Source: VRUE01 sp035712345 (GTDB taxonomy: Bacteria; Actinomycetota; Thermoleophilia; Solirubrobacterales; 70-9). From it: a stretch of 64,000 nt of DNA. Positions 1 through 8,629 of the stretch are shown here, one piece after another. The position numbers and the translations under genes were made by a program. The notes under the pieces were generated by a model. It was not told the DNA's origin. It searched no databases and saw only the letters and a list, made by a program, of their open reading frames with translations. The stretch covers positions 1-64,000 of the forward strand of contig DASTAY010000025.1 of the NCBI GenBank assembly GCA_035712345.1. Reading direction: 5' to 3'. Position 1 is the stretch's first letter. The number at the start of each line of letters is the position of its first letter.

Positions 1-1
1 G

Positions 2-565
2 CACCCGGGCCTGAAAGCCGTCTACAGCCCCCGCAAGGGCGACGCCAACATCAAAGGCCTCGTCGTCAGACTGCCCCGTTCGGCATTCCTCGACCAGGCC
101 CACATCAAGACGATCTGCACCAGGGTCCAGTTCGCAGCCGGCGGAGGAAACGGCGAACAGTGCCCGGCGGCCTCCAGGTACGGCTTCGTCAAGGCCTGGA
201 CGCCGCTCTTGGACGAACCGCTGGAAGGCCCTGTCTTCCTCAGATCCTCAAACCACAAGCTGCCCGACCTGCTCTTTGCCCTGCACGGCCTGGTCGACAT
301 CGAAGTCGATGTGAGGATCGACTCCTCACACGGCGGCATCAGGGCGACGCTCGAAGACGCACCGGACGCCACCCTCTCCAAGGTCGTCTTGCACATGCAG
401 GGCGCCAAGAAGGGCCTGATCATCAACTCCAAGAACCTCTGCGGATCGAAGAACAGGGCCAACGTGCTCGCCACCGGGCACAACGGCAAGCAGAGCTCCT
501 CCAAGCCGGTGATGAGGGCCGCCGGCTGTGGGGGGAAGCGGAAGCACGAGCGGCATCGGCACTAG
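2..565 (+). CDS. C-terminal part of a large exported protein (5' end outside window)
   Basis: The frame is open from the first bases to TAG at 563-565, giving about 187 visible residues. I do not recognise a named family. The visible part has spaced cysteines, a segment LSKVVLHMQGAKKGLIINS, and a basic, glycine-rich C-terminus (GGKRKHERHRH). All five or so Glu codons are GAA, a habit shared here with secreted proteins and lipoproteins, so I infer an extracytoplasmic protein. A strong palindrome follows 16 nt after the stop. An in-frame ATG at 209 exists, but homogeneous coding sequence continues upstream of it, so 209 is not taken as the start. Confidence 0.6.
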   Translation, partial: HPGLKAVYSPRKGDANIKGLVVRLPRSAFLDQAHIKTICTRVQFAAGGGNGEQCPAASRYGFVKAWTPLLDEPLEGPVFLRSSNHKLPDLLFALHGLVDIEVDVRIDSSHGGIRATLEDAPDATLSKVVLHMQGAKKGLIINSKNLCGSKNRANVLATGHNGKQSSSKPVMRAAGCGGKRKHERHRH

Positions 566-581
566 ACCTGAACATCGCCGT

Positions 582-611
582 CCCCGCCTCGCCGAATTCG
601 GCGAGGCGGGG
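582..611 (+). terminator. Perfect 30-bp palindrome after the first CDS
   Basis: CCCCGCCTCGCCGAA is followed at once by its exact reverse complement, giving a 15-bp GC-rich stem with almost no loop. It lies between the stop at 565 and the start at 644. There is no T-tract, so it is a candidate rather than a typical intrinsic terminator; as a symmetrical palindrome it could also act as a protein-binding site. Confidence 0.5.
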
Positions 612-643
612 GCACAAACAGCGAGTTCTCTAGAATCGAATCC

Positions 644-1348
644 GTGAGGAGAGTTTCGAAGACCCTGGCAGGGGCTCTCGTCGTCTTCCTGCTCGCCTTG
701 GGCCTGGCGGCCTGTGGCGGTGGGAGCGACAGCGGCTCCAGCCCCTCGACTGAAGCGACCGCTCCGACCGGGAGCGGAAGCAGCACCGCGGAATCGCCGA
801 CCTCCCAAGGGAGAGAAGGCAAGTCGGAAGGGGAGGGGACCGGCGAAGAACCGGCCTCGCGAAAGAGCGAAGCCTCCGAATTCACGCCTAAGTCGCACAA
901 CGATTCCGGCGGTGGCTCGACGCAGTACAAGGTCAAGGGCGGCGACAACAGCGTGCAGGAATTCGGCGAAGAGGCCGAACCGAAGGAATTCGACGCCGCC
1001 GCCGCCGCCCTGCACGATTTCCTCGACGCCCGCGCCGAAGGCAACTGGGCGGCGGCTTGCGACTATATGTCGAAGGCCGTCACCGAATCGTTCGAAAAAC
1101 TCGCCGCTCAGGCGAAGCAGATCGAAGACAAGAGCTGTGCGGGGATCCTCGAAAAACTGACGAACCCGGCCGCCAAGAGCGAGATGAAGGCGGAAGCGGA
1201 AAAGGCGAACGTCGGCTCGCTGCGGACCGAAGGGGACCGCTCCTTCGTCATCTACACCGGCATCAAGGGCACCGTCCTCGCGATGCCGATGGCGAACGAA
1301 GGCGGCGAATGGAAGGTCGCCAGCCTCGCCGGCACCCCGCTCTCCTGA
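644..1348 (+). CDS. Putative lipoprotein, function unknown
   Basis: 234 aa. The N-terminus MRRVSKTLAGALVVFLLALG is basic then hydrophobic and ends in a lipobox (LAAC, Cys about residue 24), so the mature protein should be lipid-anchored outside the membrane. Residues 25-100 are Ser/Thr/Glu/Gly-rich and probably disordered. Residues 115-234 look like a compact domain containing two Cys (ACDYM and SCAGI). The GTG start has no SD; TAGAAT at 631-636 ends 7 nt before it, which fits a leaderless mRNA. Nearly all Glu codons are GAA. No specific function can be assigned. Confidence 0.72.
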   Translation: MRRVSKTLAGALVVFLLALGLAACGGGSDSGSSPSTEATAPTGSGSSTAESPTSQGREGKSEGEGTGEEPASRKSEASEFTPKSHNDSGGGSTQYKVKGGDNSVQEFGEEAEPKEFDAAAAALHDFLDARAEGNWAAACDYMSKAVTESFEKLAAQAKQIEDKSCAGILEKLTNPAAKSEMKAEAEKANVGSLRTEGDRSFVIYTGIKGTVLAMPMANEGGEWKVASLAGTPLS

Positions 1349-1372
1349 GCGCGACGACGAGTCGGGCGAGGA

Positions 1373-1445
1373 AGCCGACGCCCGGACTTGAACCGGGGAC
1401 CCCTTCATTACGAATGAAGTGCTCTACCAACTGAGCTACGCCGGC
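1373..1445 (-). tRNA. tRNA-Thr (anticodon CGT)
   Basis: On the minus strand the sequence folds as a standard cloverleaf: acceptor GCCGGCG/CGTCGGC (one G-U pair), D-stem GCTC/GAGC, anticodon stem CTTCA/TGAAG with loop TTCGTAA, and T-arm CCGGG TTCAAGT CCCGG-type pairing. Anticodon CGT reads ACG. The discriminator base is at 1373. CCA is not encoded. Confidence 0.95.
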
Positions 1446-1502
1446 GCTCCATCTCATTCTAGGTGGCGCAGTTCCGTCGCGCGGAGTCTCGATGATGTGC
1501 TC

Positions 1503-2132
1503 ATGTCGAGGGCGAGGATCGCGCAGCGGCGGGAGGAGAACGAGGTCGGCTTCTCGCGCATCGTCGCCTTCAGCGACGGGGTGTTCGCGATCGCGATCAC
1601 GCTGCTGGTGCTCAACCTCGGCGTGCCCCCGCATACCTCGGCGGGCGATCTCGACAACGTCCTCTGGGATCAGCGCCAGGACATTCTCGCCTACGCGCTC
1701 AGCTTCGCGATCATCGGCCGCTTCTGGATCGTTCACCATCGCTTCTTCAGCAGCGTCGTCGGCTTCGACTCGCGACTGCTTGGGCTCAACCTCTTCTACC
1801 TGGGTTGGATCGCCTTCTTCCCCTTCAGCGCCCAGGTCTTCGGCGACCATGCCGGCGATTCGGCGGCGATCGTCCTCTACGCGATCAACCTGGCCGGCAT
1901 CACGCTCGTCGGCATGTTGATGATGACGCCCGCCCGCCGCGCGGGGTTGTCGCAGATGTCCGTCGAGGAGGCCCAGGCCGGCCGTCGACGCGCCCTCACG
2001 ATCGCAGCCGTCTTTCTCGTCTCCATCCCGATAGCCGTCGCCGCGCCTCGCTTCGCGCCGCTCCTCTGGCTCGCCCTCTTCGTCGATTCGATCGGCCGCC
2101 GCGTCGGAAAGCGGCACGCCTCGGCCCCTTGA
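1503..2132 (+). CDS. TMEM175-family (DUF1211) potassium channel-like membrane protein
   Basis: 209 aa with about six membrane segments. The family hallmark FSDGVFAIAITLLVL is at about residues 19-33. Bacterial TMEM175 proteins are small tetrameric K+-permeable channels in which this F-S-D motif in the first helix is diagnostic. A basic, Arg-rich loop follows the fifth helix. The start is placed at ATG 1503, which puts the motif at its usual distance from the N-terminus; an upstream extension to 1419 would run through the tRNA gene and is unlikely. No clear SD is visible. Confidence 0.8.
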   Translation: MSRARIAQRREENEVGFSRIVAFSDGVFAIAITLLVLNLGVPPHTSAGDLDNVLWDQRQDILAYALSFAIIGRFWIVHHRFFSSVVGFDSRLLGLNLFYLGWIAFFPFSAQVFGDHAGDSAAIVLYAINLAGITLVGMLMMTPARRAGLSQMSVEEAQAGRRRALTIAAVFLVSIPIAVAAPRFAPLLWLALFVDSIGRRVGKRHASAP

Positions 2133-2145
2133 CCTGGCCGTCGCC

Positions 2146-3258
2146 TTACTTGCGGCCGGCCTTCGTCTCTCCCTCGCCGCGTGGGCTCGCGGTCGGCAGG
2201 TGGCCGCAGACGGGACAGTCCGGCTCCGGCACGACGGGCTCGCGTTCGACCTCCATCGTGCGCAGGTCGTAGATGTGGCCCACCCCCTGAGTGGACGGCT
2301 CGGCCAGCCCGGTCAGGTGGTGCATGACGTCGAGGCCCACCTGGCCGCCGATCAGCCCGCAGGCGGGGCCGAGCGTCGCTGCCGGCGACGGTTTGGCGCG
2401 GCGCTGCTCGATCGCCACGTCGAACATCGGGTAGCTGCGCCTGTAGGCCGCCACCTGGCAGGCGAAGCAGCCGGTGACCCCCGGCACGTACAGCGGGCCC
2501 ACCCGCGCGATCGGCGGGAAGTGGCTCATCGTGATGTAGGGGATCTCAGCCGCGAAGCAGGCGCCGTTGCACCACTGCTCGATTTCATGCGCAGGCCAGT
2601 CGGCGGCGTCGATGACCAGGTCGTAGCCTCCGATCAGCGCCGCGATCGTCGCTTCTCCGTCGACTTTCTCGGGGACCGTCTCGAGCCTCATCCGCGAGTT
2701 GAAGGCCCCCAGCCGCTCCGCTGCGACCTCCACCTTCGGCCGGCCGATATCGGCCTCGGTGTAGAGGACCTGACGGTTGAGGTTGCTCTCCTCGACCAGA
2801 TCGCCGTCGACCAGCAGCATCTCGCCGACGCCGCAGCAGGCCAGCGAGAGCGCCGACCAGCCACCGAGGCCACCCACGCCGAGGACGACGATACGGGCGC
2901 TTTCCAGGCGCGCCTGGCATTGCGAGGGGGGCGGACCGTTGGTGATGTCGGCGAAGTAGCGGATCTGTCGATCGAACCGCTGCAAGGTCGCGGTTGGGAT
3001 CAGGTCGTCGTCTGCCGCGTCCTCGACCAGGCCCAGCTCCTCCAGCTGAGCCAGCAGGCCGCTCACGTCTTCCTCGCCGAAGCGCTCCTCGAGCTCCGCT
3101 CGCTCGCGGCGGCCGTCGAGCGCGGCGAGCAGCTCCCGGCCTTCCGCATCGGGGTTCTCGATCTGGACATCGGCCCCCGCGCTGGGCCGCATCAGATAGA
3201 GGTCGCCGTTGGGCGCTTCCATCTGCTCCGTGGTGCGCTTGATCCTCGGTCTTGTCAT
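2146..3258 (-). CDS. ThiF/MoeB/E1-like adenylyltransferase with N-terminal RRE-like domain
   Basis: 370 aa. The C-terminal two thirds are an E1-like adenylation domain: GVGGLGG nucleotide loop at about 127-133, D151xDxVExSNLNRQ, and a conserved Lys near 175. Two CxxC pairs (GCFACQ near 266 and CPVCG near 351) should bind structural zinc. Family members adenylate the C-terminus of a small carrier protein or a peptide. Residues 20-85 look like a small winged-helix of the PqqD/RiPP-recognition type, as in leader-binding proteins of azole-forming clusters; this is inference. AAGG lies upstream of the ATG. The gene stands alone, with no ThiS, MoaD, YcaO or precursor peptide seen. Confidence 0.7.
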   Translation of the reverse strand: MTRPRIKRTTEQMEAPNGDLYLMRPSAGADVQIENPDAEGRELLAALDGRRERAELEERFGEEDVSGLLAQLEELGLVEDAADDDLIPTATLQRFDRQIRYFADITNGPPPSQCQARLESARIVVLGVGGLGGWSALSLACCGVGEMLLVDGDLVEESNLNRQVLYTEADIGRPKVEVAAERLGAFNSRMRLETVPEKVDGEATIAALIGGYDLVIDAADWPAHEIEQWCNGACFAAEIPYITMSHFPPIARVGPLYVPGVTGCFACQVAAYRRSYPMFDVAIEQRRAKPSPAATLGPACGLIGGQVGLDVMHHLTGLAEPSTQGVGHIYDLRTMEVEREPVVPEPDCPVCGHLPTASPRGEGETKAGRK

Positions 3259-3430
3259 CGAGCTGCCCTTCCGTCGAATTTCCGAAGCCAGGCCGGCTAC
3301 TAGCGCATACAGACCGACTGATTGATTTAATGAGTTTCAGTAATAGCTCCTAGCCAAGAGAGATCCGCAACCGGTACTAGGCTGGTGCAACTTCGGAAAG
3401 ACACGCAACGGCAACCGGACGGAGGAGACG
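3259..3430. promoter_or_regulatory. Intergenic region between divergent genes
   Basis: 172 bp separate the ThiF-like gene (minus) from the winged-helix regulator (plus). It is AT-richer than its surroundings around 3310-3350 and must hold both promoters. No convincing palindrome or -35/-10 pair was found. GGAGGAG lies just upstream of ATG 3431. Confidence 0.35.
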
Positions 3431-4057
3431 ATGGCGAGCTTTGACGAGAAGAAACTCAAACAGGTCATCGACCCGACACTCGCGAAAACGTTCACGCACC
3501 CGTTGCGGGGGCACATCTGGGTGACACTTTTCGAACGCGGGGTCGTGAGTCCGACCGAAATAGCCAACGAACTGGATATCGAGGTCACCGAAGTCAGCTA
3601 CCACTTCCGCAAGCTTCATCGGAAAAAGCTGATCAGGCTGGCGCACACGGCTCCGCGCCGCGGGTTCGACGAGCATTTCTATGAACCGATCGCGCCGGCC
3701 TTTCAGATCGACGACGACGACTGGATGAAGCTGCCGGTGGGGATCCGCACCGGCTTCAGCGGCGAAATGCTGCAGCAGATCACCCGCACCTTCATCGAAG
3801 CGCTCGAGGCCGGCTCGTTCGATTCTCGCAATCGGCACCTGACCCGCACCTGGCTGACGTTGGACGAGCGAGGATGGAAAGAGCTGATGCGCCTTCTCCT
3901 CGGGACCCTGGATCGGATTCAGGCGATTCAAGAGCGCTCCCTGGAGCGCTCCAGGGAGCCGTCGAATGCGCTGATCTCCGTCGAGGTCGTGATCGCGGCA
4001 TTCGAGACGGTCGCCAGCATCGCGCGGCAGGAAGCGGGCGAGACCGAGGGCCTCTAG
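3431..4057 (+). CDS. ArsR-like winged-helix transcriptional regulator (paralogue of the gene at 5110)
   Basis: 208 aa. A winged helix-turn-helix occupies about residues 20-85 (PTEIANELDIEVTEVSYHF as helix-turn-recognition helix, then KKLIRL and a basic wing APRRGFDEHFYEP). The C-terminal 110 residues are helical and probably dimerise. The protein aligns along its length with the gene at 5110: both share SYH, PRRG, EH(F/Y)Y and the F-D-R-RHL-TW-TLDE region. No metal-binding Cys pair is present. Start ATG is preceded by GGAGGAG. The stop overlaps the stop of the convergent glycosylase gene in CTAG. Glu codons are mixed GAA/GAG, unlike most cytosolic genes here. Confidence 0.75.
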   Translation: MASFDEKKLKQVIDPTLAKTFTHPLRGHIWVTLFERGVVSPTEIANELDIEVTEVSYHFRKLHRKKLIRLAHTAPRRGFDEHFYEPIAPAFQIDDDDWMKLPVGIRTGFSGEMLQQITRTFIEALEAGSFDSRNRHLTRTWLTLDERGWKELMRLLLGTLDRIQAIQERSLERSREPSNALISVEVVIAAFETVASIARQEAGETEGL

Positions 4058-4788
4058 CTCTCTTCGCTCATCGCCCGGGCGCGCGCAAACGTCTTGTCGA
4101 GCATCGGCTCGGTGAGCCTGCCGGTGAAGGTGTTCTGCTGGCTGGGGTGGTAGCAGCCGAGCAGCGCCCAATCGCCGACCGTGGCCTCGGCCCCGTGGCC
4201 GAAGCGCGGCCTCGGGCTCGGCGTCGCCTGCCCCAGCGCACGCAGGGCACGCAGCGCTCCGTCCCAGGCAAAGCCTCCGAGGGCGAGGATCGTCCGGCAG
4301 CGTTCGAGCAACGCCAGCTCGCGCTCGAGGTAAGGCAGGCAGTTGTCTCGCTCGCCGGGGGATGGGCGGTTGGCCGGCGGGGCGCAGCGAACGACCGCGG
4401 TGACGTAGGCGTCGCGCAGTCTCAGGCCGTCGCCGCGGCGAGTGGAGTCGGGCTGGTTGGCGTATCCGGCGCGGTGAAGCGCCGCGTAGAGCCAGTCTCC
4501 GGAGCGGTCGCCGGTGAACATCCGGCCCGTGCGGTTGGCGCCATGGGCGGCCGGTGCGAGGCCGACGATCGCCAGGCGCGCGTGCGGATCGCCAAAGCCC
4601 GCAGCCGGTCGCGCCCAGTACTCGCCCCCCTGGAAGCGGCGCGGTGGGTCTGCGGCCGCGGCCTCTCTCCACTCGACCAGGCGGGGGCAGTGGCGGCAGG
4701 CATGGACTTCGTCTTCGAGCTGGGCGAGGTTGGCCGCAGGAACGATCGTGCGCTTTGGCTCCGCAGTCATCGAGTCGAACTGAATCAC
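4054..4788 (-). CDS. Uracil-DNA glycosylase, family 5 (UDGb type)
   Basis: 244 aa. Motif A is GLAPAAHGANRTGR (about 76-89) and motif B is HPSQQNTFTGRL (about 214-225), the forms typical of family 5 enzymes of actinobacteria and archaea, which remove uracil and some other deaminated bases. Cysteines in CRHC (31/34) and two later ones fit the expected 4Fe-4S cluster ligands. The first ATG is used; an internal ATG at residue 7 (4770) is an alternative. It lies between the two paralogous winged-helix genes. Confidence 0.85.
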   Translation of the reverse strand: MIQFDSMTAEPKRTIVPAANLAQLEDEVHACRHCPRLVEWREAAAADPPRRFQGGEYWARPAAGFGDPHARLAIVGLAPAAHGANRTGRMFTGDRSGDWLYAALHRAGYANQPDSTRRGDGLRLRDAYVTAVVRCAPPANRPSPGERDNCLPYLERELALLERCRTILALGGFAWDGALRALRALGQATPSPRPRFGHGAEATVGDWALLGCYHPSQQNTFTGRLTEPMLDKTFARARAMSEES

Positions 4789-5109
4789 GCGGCGCCCCGC
4801 CGCTGCCCGGCGAGGCGCCTGAAGCTAGGTGCTCTGCCTGAGCGCTTAGCCGAACTTATGGACCGAGACCATCGGCACGGTTGCCTCCGATGCGGCGATC
4901 TTCATCTATTTCACCCCCTCCGCGAACCCGCTTCTTTCGTTCTCTCCCTGCGCTCTCTCGAGCGCCTGCGGCCGACCGGAAGAATGCTAGAAAAAGTTCC
5001 ACTATTTCGCACATAGGAAGCAAATAGTCTGAATATGGGCTGGAAAACCGCCTTTGTGGTCAATACGATGGAGTGGTTAGGCCCCTAGCAACGAATCGGA
5101 GGAGTCGCT
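4789..5109. other. Non-coding gap upstream of the second winged-helix gene
   Basis: About 320 bp without a convincing gene. It is pyrimidine-rich around 4900-4960 and AT-richer at 4985-5080. TTGTGG at 5055-5060 and TTAGGC 17 bp later form a weak candidate promoter for the gene at 5110. The SD GGAGGAG is at 5098-5104. Confidence 0.4.
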
Positions 5110-5802
5110 TTGCCCGCAAAGAGCAAAACCGCAAAAGGCAGCAAAAAAGGAAAAGGACGCGCCAAGAGCAATCGAGGTGTGAACCAGGCGCTGGTCAAAT
5201 CGCTGGCGCATGAACTTCGCGCCGAGATCCTGGCGATCCTCAACGAACGGATGGCAAGCCCCAACGAACTGGCCAAGGAGCTCGGTGAAGGGCTGAGCCA
5301 GGTCAGCTACCACGTCAAAGTCCTCAAGGACTACGAAGTCATCAGGTTGGTCAAAACCGAGCCGCGCCGTGGCGCCGTGGAGCATTACTACCGCGCGACC
5401 TCTCGCGCCTACCTGACCGATCGCGATTGGCATGAGCTGCCTGAGTCGGTTCGGGTCGGCATGAGCGCCGACCTGTTCCAGGCGGTGGTCGACGATGCGG
5501 TTGCCGCGATGGAGGGGGAGACCTTCGACGATCGCGAGGACCGCCACCTCAGCTGGACGCCCCTGATGCTCGACGAGCAGGCATGGGCCTCCATGCAGAA
5601 GCTCCTCGACGACACGCTCAAGCAGATTCTGAAGCTGAACGCCGAAGCCGGCAAACGCCTGGCCAAATCTAAAGGAGAGGCGATCTCCGCCTCAGTGGCG
5701 ATGCTCGGCTACGAGGTTCCGGACACGGCGGCGAAGAAGCTGCCAAAGCGCAAAGCCAAAGCCTCGTCCAAAAAAGGCAAGGCCAAAGCGAAGAGGAAGT
5801 AA
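5110..5802 (+). CDS. ArsR-like winged-helix regulator with lysine-rich tails
   Basis: 230 aa, start TTG chosen because GGAGGAG sits 5 nt upstream. Residues 1-24 are a Lys/Gly/Ser tail (PAKSKTAKGSKKGKGRAK) and residues 205-230 a second Lys/Ala tail (KRKAKASSKKGKAKAKRK), both like histone H1 or HupB tails. Between them lies a winged helix (ELAKELGEGLSQVSYHVKVL at about 58-77) and a helical dimerisation part shared with the gene at 3431. The tails should add non-specific DNA contacts; the paralogue lacks them. Target genes are unknown. Confidence 0.75.
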   Translation: MPAKSKTAKGSKKGKGRAKSNRGVNQALVKSLAHELRAEILAILNERMASPNELAKELGEGLSQVSYHVKVLKDYEVIRLVKTEPRRGAVEHYYRATSRAYLTDRDWHELPESVRVGMSADLFQAVVDDAVAAMEGETFDDREDRHLSWTPLMLDEQAWASMQKLLDDTLKQILKLNAEAGKRLAKSKGEAISASVAMLGYEVPDTAAKKLPKRKAKASSKKGKAKAKRK

Positions 5803-5847
5803 TCACTCGCCCGAGCCCCGGCGATTCACAGCCCATAGGCTCCGGCC

Positions 5848-6387
5848 GTGGGCCTCGATCCGTCAGCAGATGGCTTTGGGGGGCGGCGCGGCGGCAGCCG
5901 CGCCGCCCCCCTCTTGACGATGGCGCTCGTCGCGGTGCTGTTGGTCGCGGCGGGTTGTGGAGGCAGCGGGCACGGCGCTGAGACGGACCCCGAAAAGGGC
6001 TCCGACGCGGCGATCCTCAACTCGGCGCTGGGCCGCGAGCTGACCCTCGTCGACGTCTACGAGCGTGGGCGAGGCCGCCTGCGCGGGCGCGACCGCGCCC
6101 TCGACCGCCGGCTCGTCGCGGAGGAGCAGGAATACGTCGACGCGGTCACCAAGGCGATCCGCGGCCTCGGCGGCGAGACCGAAGCCGAAGCCGAGGAAAT
6201 CGAACCCGGCGCGGTGAAGAGCAGGGCCGCCCTGTGGGCTCTCGCCTACGAACTGGAGGCCTCGGCCCGCGAATTCTACGTCGACAAGGCCGCCCAGCTC
6301 TACACGGCGGCGCCGCGTACGCTCGACGCCTGGCTCGCCGCCGGCCACGGCGAACACCTTGCCTTGCTGCCCCCCGGTGCGGGATGA
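5848..6387 (+). CDS. Lipoprotein with ferritin-like four-helix region
   Basis: 179 aa. A hydrophobic stretch MALVAVLLVAAGC at residues 25-37 ends in a lipobox Cys, so the product is a predicted lipoprotein. Residues 50-175 are helical with spaced Glu and His (AILNSALGRELTLVDVYERG, EEQEYVDAVTKAIRGLGGE, ALAYELEASAREFYVDKA), resembling DUF4439-type ferritin-like proteins; whether metal is bound cannot be told. GTG 5848 lies 6 nt after TAGGCT (5836-5841), supporting a leaderless start; ATG 5920 would give a more usual signal peptide length. The gene ends 7 nt before the MMPL start. Confidence 0.65.
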   Translation: MGLDPSADGFGGRRGGSRAAPLLTMALVAVLLVAAGCGGSGHGAETDPEKGSDAAILNSALGRELTLVDVYERGRGRLRGRDRALDRRLVAEEQEYVDAVTKAIRGLGGETEAEAEEIEPGAVKSRAALWALAYELEASAREFYVDKAAQLYTAAPRTLDAWLAAGHGEHLALLPPGAG

Positions 6388-6394
6388 TCCCCGC

Positions 6395-8617
6395 GTGACC
6401 GGACCGCTGTACGCCATCGGCCGCTTCTGCTCGCGCCACCATTACCCGACGATCGCCGTCTGGCTGATCGCCGCGGTCGTGCTCGTGATCGTCGGCCAGG
6501 CGTCCGGCGACAAGACCAACGACAACCTCACCCTGCCCGGCACCGGCTCGACCAGGGCCACCGAACTGCTCGAAGACAATCTGCCCGAACAGGCCTACGG
6601 CAGCAACCCGCTCGCCTTCGAATCGAAGGCCGGCCCGCTGACCGAACCGAGGTACGCGAAGGCGATCGAAGAATCGATCAAGCGCCTGACCGCGCTGCAC
6701 TACGTCAACTCGGCGATCAGCCCGCTGAGCAAGGAGGGCATCGAACGCGGCCTGCTGAGCAAGGACCAGACGGTCGCCTATAGCCCCGTGATCCTCGGGG
6801 TCGGCCCGGGCGAACTGACCGAAGAGCAGGCCCAGGCGGTGCTGAACGCCGCCGACCCGGCCGAGAAGGCCGGCCTCGAGACCTCCGTCGGCGCCTACGT
6901 CGGCCAGCAGCTCTCCAAGCCCGACACCGGGATCAGCGACGCGATCGGGATCGCCGCCGCGATCGTCATCCTGCTCTTCGCCTTCGGCACGGCGACGGCG
7001 ATGGTGATGCCGATCGGCTCGGCGATCGTCGGCCTGGCGATCTCGCTCTCGATCATCCGCCTGCTCGAGAACGCGATCGAAGTGCCGAGCGTGGCCGCGA
7101 CCCTGGCGACGATGATCGGCCTCGGGGTCGGGATCGACTACGCGCTGTTCATCGTCACCCGCCACAAACTGCAGCTCGCCGAAGGGATGGACCTGCGCGA
7201 GTCGGTCGCCCGCGCCACCGCGACCGCGGGGGGCGCCGTCGTCTTCGCCGGCTTCACCGTCGTGATCGCGCTCTGCTCCCTCTCCTTCGCCGGCATCCCC
7301 CTGGTCAGCACGCTCGGTTTCACCGCCGCGATCGCCGTCGTCGTCGCCGTCTGCGCCGCCTCGACCCTGCTGCCGGCGATGCTGGGCGCGCTCGGCCCCC
7401 ACATCGACTCGATGCGGGTGCCCGGGACTAACGCCGACCCAAACGACAACGAGCCGCATGGCTGGCGCAAATGGGCGCGCGGGGTCGCCCGCCGGCCCTG
7501 GCGCTCGGCGCTGGCGGCGTTGGTTGTGCTCGTCGTCCTGGCGTTGCCGATCTTCCAGCTCGAGCTTGGCCAGAACGACCTCAGCGCCCTGCCCAAGTCG
7601 ACCACCGCCCGCCAGAACTACGACTCGCTGACCAAGGGCTTCGGCCCCGGCGTCAATGGGCCGCTGTTGATCACCGGGGAATTCAAGACGGCGCAGGAAG
7701 CCAAAAAGGTCCTCCCCGTCCTGGAGAAGCAGGTGGGCGCGGCGACCGATGTGGCCGCCGTCTCGGAACCGACCCTCGACAAGACGGGCACGGTGGCGGT
7801 CTTCACCGTGATCTCCAGCTCCGCGCCCTGGGCCGACGAGACCGTCAGCCTGGTCGAAGGGCTGCGCGACACGACGATCCCCGCGGCGCTGCACGGCACC
7901 GGCGCCGCCGCCTACGTCGGCGGCCAGACCGCCGGCTACATCGACCTCGCCACCCAGATCTCCGACAAGCTGCCGCTGATGATCGCGATCGTCGTCGGGC
8001 TCAGCTTCATCGTCCTCCTGCTCGCCTTCCGCTCGTTGCTGGTCCCGGTCAAGGCGGCGGCGATGAATTTGCTCTCGGTTGCCGCTGCCTATGGCGTGGT
8101 GACGGCGGTCTTCCAGCTCGGCTGGGGCTCCTCGCTGATCGGCCTCGACCACTCGATCCCGATCGTCAGCTTCGTGCCGCTGTTGATGTTCGCGATCCTC
8201 TTCGGCCTCTCGATGGATTACGAGGTCTTCCTGCTGACGCAGATGCGCGAGCACTACCGCCAGAACGAAGACGAGAAGGAGGCGGTGATCGAAGGGCTGG
8301 CCAACACCGGCCGGGTGATCACCTCGGCGGCGGCGATCATGGTCTGCGTCTTCACCAGCTTCGTGCTCAACGGCAACCCGATCGTCAAGGAGTTCGGCGT
8401 CGGGCTGGCGGTGGCGATCGCGATCGACTCAACCCTGGTCCGCTGCCTGCTGGTCCCCGCGGTGATGGTCCTGCTCGGCCGCTGGGCCTGGTGGATGCCT
8501 CGCTGGCTCGGCCGGGTCGTGCCCCACATCAGCATCGAGGGCGAGGACTACTTCGCCGAGCGCGACGCCGCCCTCGCCGCCGAGGGGCCGATCAGCGGTT
8601 CCGGGGACGACCTCTAG
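6395..8617 (+). CDS. MMPL/RND-family exporter
   Basis: 740 aa from GTG 6395, chosen because it lies just after the preceding stop; 6359 would overlap it. The layout is that of MMPL proteins: one N-terminal helix, an external loop (about 35-185), five helices containing the GxxxDY-type motif (GLGVGIDYALFIVTRHK), a second external loop (about 390-530), then five more helices with a second motif (GLSMDYEVFLLTQMREHYRQ). The paired Asp residues relay protons. The substrate is not predictable; MMPL proteins often export lipids or hydrophobic drugs. It sits between the ferritin-like lipoprotein gene and pgsA, both on the same strand with short gaps. Confidence 0.87.
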   Translation: MTGPLYAIGRFCSRHHYPTIAVWLIAAVVLVIVGQASGDKTNDNLTLPGTGSTRATELLEDNLPEQAYGSNPLAFESKAGPLTEPRYAKAIEESIKRLTALHYVNSAISPLSKEGIERGLLSKDQTVAYSPVILGVGPGELTEEQAQAVLNAADPAEKAGLETSVGAYVGQQLSKPDTGISDAIGIAAAIVILLFAFGTATAMVMPIGSAIVGLAISLSIIRLLENAIEVPSVAATLATMIGLGVGIDYALFIVTRHKLQLAEGMDLRESVARATATAGGAVVFAGFTVVIALCSLSFAGIPLVSTLGFTAAIAVVVAVCAASTLLPAMLGALGPHIDSMRVPGTNADPNDNEPHGWRKWARGVARRPWRSALAALVVLVVLALPIFQLELGQNDLSALPKSTTARQNYDSLTKGFGPGVNGPLLITGEFKTAQEAKKVLPVLEKQVGAATDVAAVSEPTLDKTGTVAVFTVISSSAPWADETVSLVEGLRDTTIPAALHGTGAAAYVGGQTAGYIDLATQISDKLPLMIAIVVGLSFIVLLLAFRSLLVPVKAAAMNLLSVAAAYGVVTAVFQLGWGSSLIGLDHSIPIVSFVPLLMFAILFGLSMDYEVFLLTQMREHYRQNEDEKEAVIEGLANTGRVITSAAAIMVCVFTSFVLNGNPIVKEFGVGLAVAIAIDSTLVRCLLVPAVMVLLGRWAWWMPRWLGRVVPHISIEGEDYFAERDAALAAEGPISGSGDDL

Positions 8618-8629
8618 GCCGTCGGCCTC

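Noticed and set aside
3337..3588. A minus-strand 83-residue frame as a RiPP precursor for the ThiF-like protein
   Set aside because: It overlaps the regulator coding sequence in antisense, has no SD and no core-peptide composition.
6146..8254. A 702-residue minus-strand frame
   Set aside because: It is antisense to the MMPL gene, with Asp/Arg/Gly-rich low-complexity sequence typical of GC-rich shadows.
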